Positions 1 to 7,316 of a stretch of DNA of 64,000 nt are shown piece after piece; within the stretch, counting starts at the first letter, position 1; every line of letters starts with the position of its first letter. A model generated the notes under the pieces. That model had not been told where the DNA came from and made no database searches. It was given only the letters and a program-made list of their open reading frames with translations. Origin of the DNA: Solirubrobacteraceae bacterium. Its GTDB lineage: Bacteria; Actinomycetota; Thermoleophilia; Solirubrobacterales; Solirubrobacteraceae. The stretch is from contig JAPSGI010000006.1 in assembly GCA_031177685.1 (NCBI GenBank), positions 124,001 to 188,000 on the forward strand. The letters are read 5' to 3'. Both the position numbers and the translations under genes were made by a program.

Positions 1-608
1 GGGCCGGTCAGGGCGCGCTCGGGCCCGAGGTCGGCCCAGTTCTCCACCGTGGCCCGGACGAGCGGGACGAGCAGGTCGCGATCGGCGCCGGCCGTGGCGG
101 CGAGGCGCTCCGCGGCCGCCTCCAGCGTGACGAGGAAGTTGGACGCCAGCGAGGCGGCGGCATGGTAGGCGGCGCGGTCCTCGGGGGCGATGCGGACCGG
201 CCGCAGTCCGACCGCCTCGGCCAGCCGCGTGGCGGCGGCGACCGCGCGCTCCGAGGTGCCGTCGACCGCGGCGCCCGCGCCGGCGAAGCGCGCGCCCGCG
301 TGCGTGACCGTCATCAGGGGGTGCAGCGAGAAGCCCTCGTGCTTCCCCAGCACGTCGAGGTCGAGCGCCCCCGAGCAGTGACCGACGAGCGGGCCGGGCG
401 CCAGCGCCGCGGCGGCCGCGGCGATCTCGCCGTCCGGGACGCACAGAAGCACGAGGTCCGCACCGGCGCCGTCCGCGCCGCGTCCCAGCGGCCCGGTGAC
501 CGGGTGGCCCGCGGCCCGCAGCGCGTCCGCCAGGGCGGTGCCCAGGCGGCCGGCGCCCACGATGGCGCAGGAGGCTTCGGTGTCGATCAGTTGCGTATCT
601 CGGTCCAC
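1..608 (-). CDS. Rossmann-like / DUF2520 protein (3' end outside window)
   Basis: Reading leftward from a GTG at 608, about 202 codons are visible before the window edge cuts the gene. The N-terminus carries a dinucleotide-binding glycine motif, GAGRLG, at residues 18-23, followed by a stretch resembling ketopantoate/pyrroline-carboxylate reductase folds (VLLCVPDGEIA, then GHCSGAL and SLHPL). Proteins with this Rossmann half plus a DUF2520 helical half are widespread in bacteria, often near pantothenate genes; their substrate is not established. GTG 608 is the furthest in-frame start that I could place just before the Rossmann fold; no clear Shine-Dalgarno is seen. It is divergent from the uracil-DNA glycosylase gene. 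Confidence 0.75.
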   Translation of the reverse strand, partial: MDRDTQLIDTEASCAIVGAGRLGTALADALRAAGHPVTGPLGRGADGAGADLVLLCVPDGEIAAAAAALAPGPLVGHCSGALDLDVLGKHEGFSLHPLMTVTHAGARFAGAGAAVDGTSERAVAAATRLAEAVGLRPVRIAPEDRAAYHAAASLASNFLVTLEAAAERLAATAGADRDLLVPLVRATVENWADLGPERALTG

Positions 609-669
609 GCTCGTAGGGAAAGTCGCGGCCGTTGCGAGGTACCGAATGATACCCGTCGCCTTCCCCGAC

Positions 670-675
670 TACGCT
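670..675 (+). promoter_or_regulatory. -10 box TACGCT, leaderless udg promoter
   Basis: TACGCT lies 6 nt before the ATG at 682, so transcription should begin at or next to the start codon. This matches the pattern at many other first genes in the window. A competing start (ATG 646) has a GAGG at 636-639, so the two readings conflict. Confidence 0.5.
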
Positions 676-681
676 GATCTC

Positions 682-1380
682 ATGCCCACCGCGGAGGAGC
701 GGCGCGAGGCCCTCAAGCGCATATACCTGGAGGAGGCGCGCGACTGCGTCCGCTGCCCTCTGCACCAGACCAGGACGAACGTGGTCTTCGGCGCCGGGGA
801 CGCGGACGCCGACCTGATGTTCGTCGGCGAGGCCCCCGGGCGCACCGAGGACGAGCTCGGCCTCCCCTTCGTGGGCCAGGCGGGAAAGCTGCTCGACAAG
901 CTGCTGGGCGAGATCGGCCTGGAGCGGGGGGACGTCTTCATCGCGAACACCCTCAAGTGCCGCCCTCCGGGCAACCGCGACCCCCAGCCGAGCGAGATCG
1001 AGGCGTGCCGGGACTTCCTGGAGCGCCAGGTCGAGCTCATCCAGCCGAAGGTGATCGCCACGCTGGGCAACTTCTCCACCAAGCTGCTGCGCGGCGACCC
1101 GACCGGGATCACGCGGCTGCACGGACAGGCGGAGGAGCGGACGATCGGGGCGCGGACGGTGCGCCTCTATCCGCTCTACCACCCGGCCGCGGCGCTCTAC
1201 ACGCCGTCGATGGTGGAGGTGCTGCGCGCCGACTTCGCGCGCCTGCCGGCGCTGCTGACCGAGCCGGCGCCCGTCCAGCCCGAGGCGCTCGAGGTGCCGG
1301 AGCCCGAGCCGGAGCCGGAAGCGGAGGCGGAGGCGGAGGTGGACGCCGGCGATCCCGTCGAGCAGATGGGGCTCTTCTAG
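682..1380 (+). CDS. Family 4 uracil-DNA glycosylase with clamp-binding-like tail
   Basis: Removes uracil from DNA in base excision repair. Of 232 residues, the first ~195 form the conserved iron-sulfur UDG: C22-x2-C25 (DCVRC) and two later cysteines (LKCRPP, EACRDF) are the expected 4Fe-4S ligands, GEAPG is the active-site motif A and YHPAAAL is motif B. A low-complexity Glu/Pro/Ala tail follows and ends in EQMGLF at the very C-terminus, which resembles a sliding-clamp (DnaN) binding peptide of the QL(S/D)LF type; clamp binding is inference. ATG 682 was chosen because a -10 box precedes it by 6 nt; ATG 646 is in frame, adds 12 residues and has a better Shine-Dalgarno. The stop shares the palindrome CTAG with the converging methyltransferase gene. 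Confidence 0.9.
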   Translation: MPTAEERREALKRIYLEEARDCVRCPLHQTRTNVVFGAGDADADLMFVGEAPGRTEDELGLPFVGQAGKLLDKLLGEIGLERGDVFIANTLKCRPPGNRDPQPSEIEACRDFLERQVELIQPKVIATLGNFSTKLLRGDPTGITRLHGQAEERTIGARTVRLYPLYHPAAALYTPSMVEVLRADFARLPALLTEPAPVQPEALEVPEPEPEPEAEAEAEVDAGDPVEQMGLF

Positions 1381-2087
1381 GGCTTCTCCGCCCAAAAGCA
1401 GAACTGTCCGCACAGCAGCAGCTTGATCGCGTTGACCTGGCGCGCGTCGAGACGCGCGGCGCGGCCGAACAGGTTCGTGAAGCGGTTCAGCGGGGACTCG
1501 TAGTGCCACCAGCGGTCGAAGAGGCGCGGCATCCCCATGCCGCGCTGCGTCACGAGCGTGAGCCCGTCGATGCAGGGCCGCAGCTCGCGGACCCGTAGGC
1601 CGGCGTCCTCCAGAAGCAGGGTGAGCCCGTATGGCGTGTAGTTCCACACGCTCAGGGAGTGGAAGGGCTCCAGCTGCGAGGTCGAGCCGGCCAGCCAGCC
1701 GCCGGGGCGCAGCACGCGGGCGGCGTCGCGCAGCAGCGGCTCGGGCGCGCGGACGTGCTCGAGCACCTGCTTGCAGAAGACGAGGTCCTGCGAGGCGTCC
1801 GGCGCGGGGATCGACGTGCCGTCGAAGGTGCGGAACTCGGCGTCCGTGCGGGTGCGTTCGGCGACCTCGGGCGAGCGCTCTAGGTCGACGCCGAGCCACT
1901 CGACCTGCGGGTCGTGGCGGCGGAAGAGGTCGACCGAGCCGCCCGTTCCGCACCCCAGGTCCAGGACGCGTGCGCCGCGGCGCCCGTCAGCGTAGAAGCG
2001 CTCGATCCAATGCTCCGCCGCGACCTGGCGCGGGTGATCGGCGGGGACGCGCTCCCCGAGCAGCTCGATGACGTCGTCGCCGAGCAC
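1377..2087 (-). CDS. Class I SAM-dependent methyltransferase
   Basis: A 236-residue Methyltransf_11/25-type enzyme. Motif I is VLDLGCGTGGS (residues ~41-51), the acidic end of strand 2 is GVDLE, and the post-motif region is DLVFCKQVLEH followed by ARVLRPGGWL. The C-terminal part is Trp/Arg rich and shows no transmembrane segment. Its neighbours on this strand are glycosyltransferases, so modification of a glycan or lipid carrier is plausible, but the substrate cannot be read from the sequence. It starts with GTG 2087, 27 nt after the dodecin stop, and is probably cotranscribed with dodecin. Its TAG stop overlaps the udg TAG on the other strand (CTAG 1377-1380). Confidence 0.8.
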   Translation of the reverse strand: MLGDDVIELLGERVPADHPRQVAAEHWIERFYADGRRGARVLDLGCGTGGSVDLFRRHDPQVEWLGVDLERSPEVAERTRTDAEFRTFDGTSIPAPDASQDLVFCKQVLEHVRAPEPLLRDAARVLRPGGWLAGSTSQLEPFHSLSVWNYTPYGLTLLLEDAGLRVRELRPCIDGLTLVTQRGMGMPRLFDRWWHYESPLNRFTNLFGRAARLDARQVNAIKLLLCGQFCFWAEKP

Positions 2088-2114
2088 CCGGCCAGCGCGC
2101 CCCCGTGTCCCTCG

Positions 2115-2321
2115 CTACTCGCTGACGCGCTCGATCAGGAACGCCACGCGGACGTGCGCGCGCCACTCGGTCAGGTCGTCCCCGCGCAGGCCGGTGGAGA
2201 CGACGTCCACCGCCTTGATGTTGCGCAGCGTCTGCCGTGCGTCGTTCAGCGCGTTCTGCACGGCGTCGTCCGAGCTGGTGGTCGAGCTCCCGACGAGCTC
2301 GATGATCTTGACGACGGCCAT
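2115..2321 (-). CDS. Dodecin
   Basis: A 68-residue protein, the normal length of dodecin, a dodecameric flavin-storage or flavin-buffering protein of the cytosol. The family pattern is clear: VKIIELVGSS near the N-terminus, DAVQNAL, then TLRNIKAVDVV and the last strand VRVAFLIE. The residue between the first strand and the helix region that stacks on flavin in other dodecins (Trp in halophilic and other forms) is not obvious here. ATG 2321 is preceded by GGAGG at 2328-2332 with 6 nt spacing. A -10 box, TAGAGT, overlaps the stop codon of the upstream glycosyltransferase. Confidence 0.92.
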   Translation of the reverse strand: MAVVKIIELVGSSTTSSDDAVQNALNDARQTLRNIKAVDVVSTGLRGDDLTEWRAHVRVAFLIERVSE

Positions 2322-2349
2322 CCGGGTCCTCCGATCGTTGACGCGACCG

Positions 2350-2355
2350 ACTCTA
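2350..2355 (-). promoter_or_regulatory. -10 box TAGAGT for dodecin, overlapping a stop codon
   Basis: On the minus strand TAGAGT contains the TAG stop (2353-2355) of the upstream glycosyltransferase. Predicted transcription would start near 2343, giving a ~22-nt leader that includes the GGAGG of dodecin. Confidence 0.45.
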
Positions 2356-3303
2356 TGGGTCGCGCTTCCGCGCCCGCAAGAGCGCCCGCAGCTGGGCGGC
2401 CTCGCGGGTCGCGTCGCGTCGCAGCGCGCGCCGGGCGGCGGCGCGGGTGGCGAAGGTGAGGGCCTGGGCGGCGTCGTCGAGCGCGCGCGCGCGGTTTCCG
2501 AGCCGGGCGCCGATCACCTCGCGGCGGCGGCGGGCGAGGAGGTCGTGCGGCTCGCCGCCGTAGGCGGGTTGGGTCGCGTGGGCGCCGGTGTGCTTGAGCT
2601 TCGTGTCCGGGTGCAGCTCGGTCGGGATGCCTTGGGCGTAGGCGCGCAGGCAGAGGTCGAGGTCTTCGTAGAAGAGGAACGCCTCTGGGTCGAAGGGGCC
2701 TAGGCGCTTGAGGGTTTCCGTGCGCGCTGTCAATGCCGCCGCGATGGCCCAGCCTATTTGTCTTGGCTTGGTTGCCTGGTGGGGCTCGAGGCGTTCTTGT
2801 ACGGCGAACGGCAGCATCTGGGGTGGGATGAGGGCGGGGAGGAGGGCTTGTGGGCGGCCGGGTCGTGGGTGGGCGCTGCGCTGGGTGGTGCCGTCTGCGT
2901 TGAGGAGCCTTGGCGCGAGGAGGGCGTCTCGTTCTCGTGCGCGGTCGACGAGCCTCGTCAGGCCGTCGTCGAGCAGCTCCACGTCGGGGTTCAGCAGCGC
3001 GGTCACGTCGTGGCTCGCGCGCTGCACGCCGGCGTTGCTGGCGGCGCCGAAGCCACGGTTCTCGCCGAGATCCACGACGATCGCGCCCCATTCGCGCGCG
3101 ATCTGCGCGCCTTCGTCGCCCGAGCCAGAGTCCACCACGATCACCTCGGGCCGCACGGGCAGGTGCGCGTCCAGCGAATCCAGCAGCCGCCGCAGCTCCG
3201 GCGCCGACTGGTGAACGACGGTCACCACCGAAAACGGCGCGGTGTGGACTTTCCCGCCTATGTCGCGGGTAACTCCACTCGGTGCGTCGGGGGGTGGGCT
3301 CAT
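2353..3303 (-). CDS. Family 2 glycosyltransferase with repeat-derived N-terminus
   Basis: An inverting GT-A transferase of the rhamnosyltransferase type (316 residues from ATG 3303). Visible motifs are FSVVTVVHQS, the nucleotide-binding VIVVDSGSGDEG, the NRGFGAASNAG segment, LLNPDVELLD (DxD-like) and FLFYEDLDLCLR, the ED catalytic region. ATG 3303 overlaps the preceding gene's TGA (ATGA), so coupled translation is likely. However, codons ~8-20 are made of a copy of the 39-nt palindrome also found at 18231 and 60000, giving a VTRDIGGKVHT insert before the enzyme proper. GTG codons at about 3228-3231 are alternative starts that would leave the repeat untranslated. No membrane segment is seen; a nucleotide-sugar donor in the cytosol is expected. 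Confidence 0.88.
   Translation of the reverse strand: MSPPPDAPSGVTRDIGGKVHTAPFSVVTVVHQSAPELRRLLDSLDAHLPVRPEVIVVDSGSGDEGAQIAREWGAIVVDLGENRGFGAASNAGVQRASHDVTALLNPDVELLDDGLTRLVDRARERDALLAPRLLNADGTTQRSAHPRPGRPQALLPALIPPQMLPFAVQERLEPHQATKPRQIGWAIAAALTARTETLKRLGPFDPEAFLFYEDLDLCLRAYAQGIPTELHPDTKLKHTGAHATQPAYGGEPHDLLARRRREVIGARLGNRARALDDAAQALTFATRAAARRALRRDATREAAQLRALLRARKRDP
3242..3280. repeat. 39-nt palindromic repeat, copy 1 (degenerate)
   Basis: Left arm GTGTGGACTT (3242-3251), right arm AACTCCACTC (3271-3280), inner CCGC...GCGG stem around a CTATGTC loop. The right arm differs from perfect pairing, unlike copies 2 and 3. It lies 20 nt beyond the stop of the 3300-4352 gene and inside the 5' end of the next gene. 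Confidence 0.8.
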
Positions 3304-4352
3304 GCGGCCGCCTCGGCGAGGACGGCGTGGGCGGCGCGGGCGGCGGCCTCCCACGTGCGGCCGGCGATGCGCTCCTGCGCGGCGGCGGCGAGGCGCTCGC
3401 GCAGGGCGCCGTCGGCGGCGATGCGCAGCAGCGCGCCGGCCAGGGCGGCCTCGTCGTCCACGGGGACGCGCAGGGCGGCGTCGCCGAGCGTCTCGCGCAG
3501 GGACGGCAGGTCGGTCACGACGGAGGGCGTTCCGCACGCCGCCGCCTCCAGCGGCGGGAACCCGTAGCCCTCGGCGCGCGACGGCATCACGAGCGCGAGC
3601 GCGCCCGCGTACAGCGCCGCCAGCTCGTCCCGGTCGCGCACCGTTCCGAGCCGGTGGATTCCTGGCCCCTCGAGCGCGACACGGCCATGTCCCACTACCA
3701 CGAGGTCGGCGTCCAGCCCGTCGCGCCGCGCGCGGGCGTAGGCGCGGGCCAGGAGGTCCGGGCCCTTGCGCGGCTCCAGCGCGCCCACGAAGAGGAGGTA
3801 GCGCGCCCCTGGCGAGGCCGCCGGTGGTCCACTCGGCCGGGTCACCCCCGGCGACACCACCGCGACCCGCGCCGGGTCCAGGTCCCACGCCGCGATCGCC
3901 GCCGTGCGGGTCGCCTCGGAGACCGCCATCACGCGCGTGGCGCGGCGCGCGAGCGCGCCCGGGTGCGCCATGCGGTGCCACGCGCGCTCGTAGCGCGTGT
4001 AGTCCCGCGGGCGCTCCTCGAAGGACAGGTCGTGGAGGGTCAGGACGACCCGGGCGTCGCGGGAGAGGGCGACGGGGACGGGTGCGGGCAGCCACACGAC
4101 GTCGGCGGGGCCGACCATGCGGTCCAGGCGCGGGCGCCCGGTCAGGGCGCCCGCGGCGAACAGCGCGCGCCGCGGCACGCGCGTGCGCACGAGCTCGGCG
4201 CCGTCCACCGCCGCGCCGCCCGGAACCAGCATCCGCCAGCGATCGCCGGGAAAGGCCTGCGCGAGCGCCGCCGTCAGCGAGGCCGTGTAGTGGGCGACGC
4301 CACGCCCCGCCTGGCCGGGGGACAGGCTGCGGCCGTCGATGCCGACGATCAT
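3300..4352 (-). CDS. GT4-type glycosyltransferase
   Basis: 350 residues with the GT-B fold of retaining family 4 enzymes. The N-terminus (GIDGRSLSP...GRGVAHYT) resembles mannosyltransferases of the WbaZ/PimB kind; the second Rossmann half has LLFVGALEPRKGPDLL, VVVGHGRV and the donor-binding PSRAEGYGFPPLEAAACGTP. It probably adds a hexose to a lipid-linked surface glycan in the cytosol. ATG 4352 is preceded by TACACT with 8 nt between, so it starts a leaderless operon that continues into the GT2 gene by an ATGA overlap. It is divergent from the GT4 gene at 4420. A perfect hairpin with an 11-bp stem (4129-4155) is embedded in the coding sequence. Confidence 0.9.
   Translation of the reverse strand: MIVGIDGRSLSPGQAGRGVAHYTASLTAALAQAFPGDRWRMLVPGGAAVDGAELVRTRVPRRALFAAGALTGRPRLDRMVGPADVVWLPAPVPVALSRDARVVLTLHDLSFEERPRDYTRYERAWHRMAHPGALARRATRVMAVSEATRTAAIAAWDLDPARVAVVSPGVTRPSGPPAASPGARYLLFVGALEPRKGPDLLARAYARARRDGLDADLVVVGHGRVALEGPGIHRLGTVRDRDELAALYAGALALVMPSRAEGYGFPPLEAAACGTPSVVTDLPSLRETLGDAALRVPVDDEAALAGALLRIAADGALRERLAAAAQERIAGRTWEAAARAAHAVLAEAAA
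4129..4155. repeat. Hairpin with GGTCA loop (11-bp perfect stem)
   Basis: CGCGGGCGCCC (4129-4139), loop GGTCA (4140-4144), GGGCGCCCGCG (4145-4155). Its core CCCGGTCAGGG is shared with hairpins at 11398-11439 (opposite strand) and 22654-22673. It is within coding sequence, read as GALTGRPR. Confidence 0.6.
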
Positions 4353-4360
4353 CGGCGGGC

Positions 4361-4366
4361 AGTGTA
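4361..4366 (-). promoter_or_regulatory. -10 box TACACT, leaderless promoter
   Basis: TACACT on the minus strand, 8 nt before ATG 4352. The 67-bp gap 4353-4419 holds this box and the divergent TAGACT at 4405-4410. Confidence 0.65.
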
Positions 4367-4404
4367 CGGCCGCGGATAGGTCCGGATTCCGCGGGGGCAG
4401 CCAA

Positions 4405-4410
4405 TAGACT
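4405..4410 (+). promoter_or_regulatory. -10 box TAGACT, leaderless promoter
   Basis: TAGACT, 9 nt before ATG 4420, heading the 4420-7315 operon. The same hexamer heads hppA (26916). Confidence 0.65.
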
Positions 4411-4419
4411 CGACCGCCG

Positions 4420-5586
4420 ATGGAGGAGGGATCCGTCACGTCCGTTCGCCGCGTGGCGCTCGTCCACGACTTCCTGCTGGACCTGCGGGGCGCCGAGCGG
4501 GTCTTCGCCGCGATGTGCGACATCTGGCCCCGGGCGGACGTCTTCACGGCGGTCTACGACGAGCGCGGGACCGAGGGGCGCTTCGCCCACCGCGACGTGC
4601 GGACCTCGTTCCTGCAGAAGCTGCGCCCCACCGCGCGGACGTTCCGCCCGCTGCTGCCGCTGTACCCGTACGCGATCGAGTCCTTCGACCTGCGCGGCTA
4701 CGACGTCGTGATCTCGTCGTCCAGCGCGTGGGCCCACGGCGTGCTCGCGGACGAGCAGGCCACGCACCTGTGCTACTGCTACAACCCGTTCCGCTACGCC
4801 TGGAACGAGCGCGAGGCGACGCTGCGCTCGCGCAACCCGCTCGCCCGCGCGGCGCTGCGCGTGGTGTTCAACCGCTGGCGCCAGTGGGACTGGATCGCCG
4901 CGCAGCGCGTGGACCGCTACATCGCGATCTCCGACATCGCGCGCCGGCGGATCGCGCGCTACTACGGCCGCGAGGCGGAGGTGGTGCATCCGCCGGTGGA
5001 TACTTCGCGCTTCTCGCCGGGCCCCGTCGGCGACTACTACCTGGTCGTCTCGGAGCTGATGTTCCACAAGCGCATCGAGGTCGCCGTGCAGGCGTTCAAC
5101 CGCCTCGGGCTGCCGCTGGTCGTGGTGGGCGACGGTCCGGAGGCGCGGCGCCTGCACCGGATGGCGGCGCCGAACGTGCGCTTCGAGGGCCGCGTGTCCG
5201 ACGCCCGGGTCGCGCAGCTGATGCAGGGCGCCCGCGCGCTCGTGGTCACGGCCACCGAGGAGTTCGGGATCGCCGCGGTGGAGGCCCAGGCCGCGGGCCG
5301 TCCGGTGGTCGCGCTGGCCGCCGGCGGCGCGCGCGAGACGGTCGTGCCCGGCCGGACCGGCGCCTTCTTCGAGCGCTGCGAGCCGGCCGCGCTGGCCGAG
5401 GCGGTGGCGGGCTTCGACGCGCTGGCCGTCGACCCCGCGGACTGCGTCGCGCAGGCCGCGCGCTTCGACCGCGAGCGCTTTCGCGAGCGCATCCTCGCCG
5501 CGGTCGAGGGCGCGCTGGCTCAGCCGCACGTGGAGCGCCGGGCGCTGCGCCGCATGCGCCGGCGCCCGGTGCGCCTGCGCGCGTGA
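4420..5586 (+). CDS. GT4-type glycosyltransferase
   Basis: 388 residues, GT-B fold. The N-terminal half has VALVHDFLLDLRGAERVF and CYCYNPFRYAWNE, a pattern common in mannosyl/rhamnosyl transferases of capsule and O-antigen loci (Asp/His acceptor-site region HDFL). The C-terminal half has YLVVSELMFHKRIEVAVQAF, VVVGDGPEARRL and the donor motif ATEEFGIAAVEAQAAGRPVVAL. It is the first gene of a three-gene operon: its TGA overlaps the next gene's GTG (GTGA at 5583-5586). The start is the ATG placed 9 nt after TAGACT. Cytosolic, peripheral to the membrane by analogy with the family. Confidence 0.9.
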   Translation: MEEGSVTSVRRVALVHDFLLDLRGAERVFAAMCDIWPRADVFTAVYDERGTEGRFAHRDVRTSFLQKLRPTARTFRPLLPLYPYAIESFDLRGYDVVISSSSAWAHGVLADEQATHLCYCYNPFRYAWNEREATLRSRNPLARAALRVVFNRWRQWDWIAAQRVDRYIAISDIARRRIARYYGREAEVVHPPVDTSRFSPGPVGDYYLVVSELMFHKRIEVAVQAFNRLGLPLVVVGDGPEARRLHRMAAPNVRFEGRVSDARVAQLMQGARALVVTATEEFGIAAVEAQAAGRPVVALAAGGARETVVPGRTGAFFERCEPAALAEAVAGFDALAVDPADCVAQAARFDRERFRERILAAVEGALAQPHVERRALRRMRRRPVRLRA

Positions 5587-6515
5587 GCGTCGCGGTCGTC
5601 ATCCCCAACTTCGACGGGGCCCGCTGGATCGACGGCTGCCTGGACTCCGTGGCCGCCCAGACGCTGGCGCCGGACGAGGTGGTCGTGGTGGACAACGGGT
5701 CGACCGACGGCTCGGCCGCCCGCGCGGCCGCGCGCGAGGGTGTGCGCGTGCTGGAGCTGGGGCGCAATCGCGGCTTCGCGGCGGCGGCGAACCGCGGGAT
5801 CGCCGCGGTGCGCGCGGAGGCGGTGGCGCTGGTGAACACCGACGTCGTGCTGGCGCCCGACTGGCTGGAGCGGATGACCGGCGCGCTGGAGCCCGGCGCC
5901 GGGTCCGTGGCCGGCAAGATGGTCGACCTGGAGGACCCCGGCGTCCTCTACGACGCGGGCGACGTCCTGCGCCGCGACGGGGTGTGCGAGCAGCGCGGGC
6001 GCTTCGAGTCCGACGACGGGCGCTTCGACGCGCCCGGCGACGTGTTCGCGGCGTGCGCGGGGGCGGCGCTGTACCGCCGTGACGCGGTGGAGGGCGTCGG
6101 GGGCTTCGACGAGCGGCTGTTCCTGTACCTGGAGGACGTGGACCTCGGGCTGCGCCTGCGCCTGGCCGGCTGGCACTGCCGCTACGAGCCGCGCGCCGTG
6201 GCACGGCACGCCGGAGAGGGCAGCGCGGGACCCGCCTCGCCCGCGCACTGGGTCCAGCGCAACACGCTGCTGCTCGCCGCCAAGGCGTTCCCGCTGCGCT
6301 GGGCCGGCCCGGTCCTGTACCGCCAGGCCGCCTGGGCCTGGCACGCGGCGCGCGGACGGCGGCTGCGCGCGCACCTGCGCGCGACCGCGGCGGCGTTCCC
6401 GCTGCTGCCCGCGATGGCGCGCGAGCGCCGCCGCCTGCGCTCGTCGGCGGCGGTCCCGATCGAGGAAGCGGTCCCCGCACGGCCCTACCGCGGGCGGGCG
6501 GCGGCGGGCCCGTGA
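5583..6515 (+). CDS. Family 2 glycosyltransferase
   Basis: 310 residues of rhamnosyltransferase-like GT2: VSVAVVIPNFDGARWI, VVVVDNGSTDGS, LGRNRGFAAAANRGI, LVNTDVVLAPDWL (DxD region), and LYLEDVDLGLRLRLAG with the catalytic ED. A C-terminal basic/aromatic extension (WAWHAARGRRLRAHL) may sit on the membrane. GTG 5583 overlaps the preceding TGA; its own TGA overlaps the GTG of the following methyltransferase, so the three genes are translationally coupled. Role: assembly of a repeat-unit or decoration of a lipid-linked surface glycan (inferred from neighbours). Confidence 0.9.
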   Translation: MSVAVVIPNFDGARWIDGCLDSVAAQTLAPDEVVVVDNGSTDGSAARAAAREGVRVLELGRNRGFAAAANRGIAAVRAEAVALVNTDVVLAPDWLERMTGALEPGAGSVAGKMVDLEDPGVLYDAGDVLRRDGVCEQRGRFESDDGRFDAPGDVFAACAGAALYRRDAVEGVGGFDERLFLYLEDVDLGLRLRLAGWHCRYEPRAVARHAGEGSAGPASPAHWVQRNTLLLAAKAFPLRWAGPVLYRQAAWAWHAARGRRLRAHLRATAAAFPLLPAMARERRRLRSSAAVPIEEAVPARPYRGRAAAGP

Positions 6516-7315
6516 TCGCCCGGGCGGCGACGTCGCTGCGCCTGCGCGCGCTCGACGGGTTGGACCGGCTGCGCGGGCGTCGCGACCCGCTCGTGCCCCC
6601 GCGACGGCTGCGGGGGACGGTCGGGGACTCGGACTTCGTGGCGACGGGGGACGCGGTCCTGGCGCTGCTGGTCTCCGCGGCGGGGCTGCGGCCCGGCGAC
6701 CGGGTGCTCGACGTCGGCTGCGGCATCGGGCGTGTGGCGCGGCCGCTCGCCCGCCACCTGTCGCCCGAGGGCTCCTACGAGGGCTTCGACGTCTCGGCGC
6801 CGGCCGTCGCCTGGTGCGCGCGGCGCTACGCGCGGGGCCACCCGGGCTTCCGCTTCACGCACGTCGACGTGCGCAACGCGCGCTACAACCCGTCCGGGAC
6901 CGGCTCGGCGCGCGAGCTGCGCTTTCCCTACCCGGACGCGGAGTTCGACGTCGCGGCGGCCACGTCGGTCTTCACGCACCTTCCCGCCGACGAGGCGGAC
7001 CGCTATCTCGCCGAGTCCGCGCGCGTTCTGCGCCCCGGCGGGCGCCTGCTGGCGACGTTCTTCCTGCTGGACGGCGCGGCGCGCCGCCGGCTGGCCGAGG
7101 GGACCACCGCGATCGCCTTCCCGCACGAGCACTGGCCGGCCGCCTTCGCGGACGCCGCGCTGCCCGAGGCGGCGGTGGCCTACGACGAGGCGTGGGTCCG
7201 CGAGCGGCTGGGCGCCCACGGCCTGCGCGTGCGGTCCGAGCCCGTGCGGGGCACGTGGTCCGCCGGCCGGGGAGGGCCGGGCTTCCAGGACGCGCTCGTC
7301 GCGGAGCGGGCATAG
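6512..7315 (+). CDS. Class I SAM-dependent methyltransferase
   Basis: 267 residues. Motif I is VLDVGCGIGRVARPLARHL, motif II FDVSAPAVAW, and the later segment is FDVAAATSVFTHLPADEADRYL with ARVLRPGGRLL, typical of Methyltransf_11/25. The N-terminus is basic and the last ~30 residues (GFQDALVAERA) resemble sugar or lipid-linked glycan methyltransferases found in polysaccharide loci. GTG 6512 overlaps the GT2 stop. It converges on the 7317-8411 gene with one base between the stop codons, leaving no room for a dedicated terminator. Confidence 0.82.
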   Translation: MIARAATSLRLRALDGLDRLRGRRDPLVPPRRLRGTVGDSDFVATGDAVLALLVSAAGLRPGDRVLDVGCGIGRVARPLARHLSPEGSYEGFDVSAPAVAWCARRYARGHPGFRFTHVDVRNARYNPSGTGSARELRFPYPDAEFDVAAATSVFTHLPADEADRYLAESARVLRPGGRLLATFFLLDGAARRRLAEGTTAIAFPHEHWPAAFADAALPEAAVAYDEAWVRERLGAHGLRVRSEPVRGTWSAGRGGPGFQDALVAERA

Positions 7316-7316
7316 C

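Noticed and set aside
2353-5529. A 1058-codon minus frame spanning GT genes on both strands
   Set aside because: Only its last ~316 codons (the GT2 enzyme) show a protein family; the rest is antisense or out of frame with real genes.
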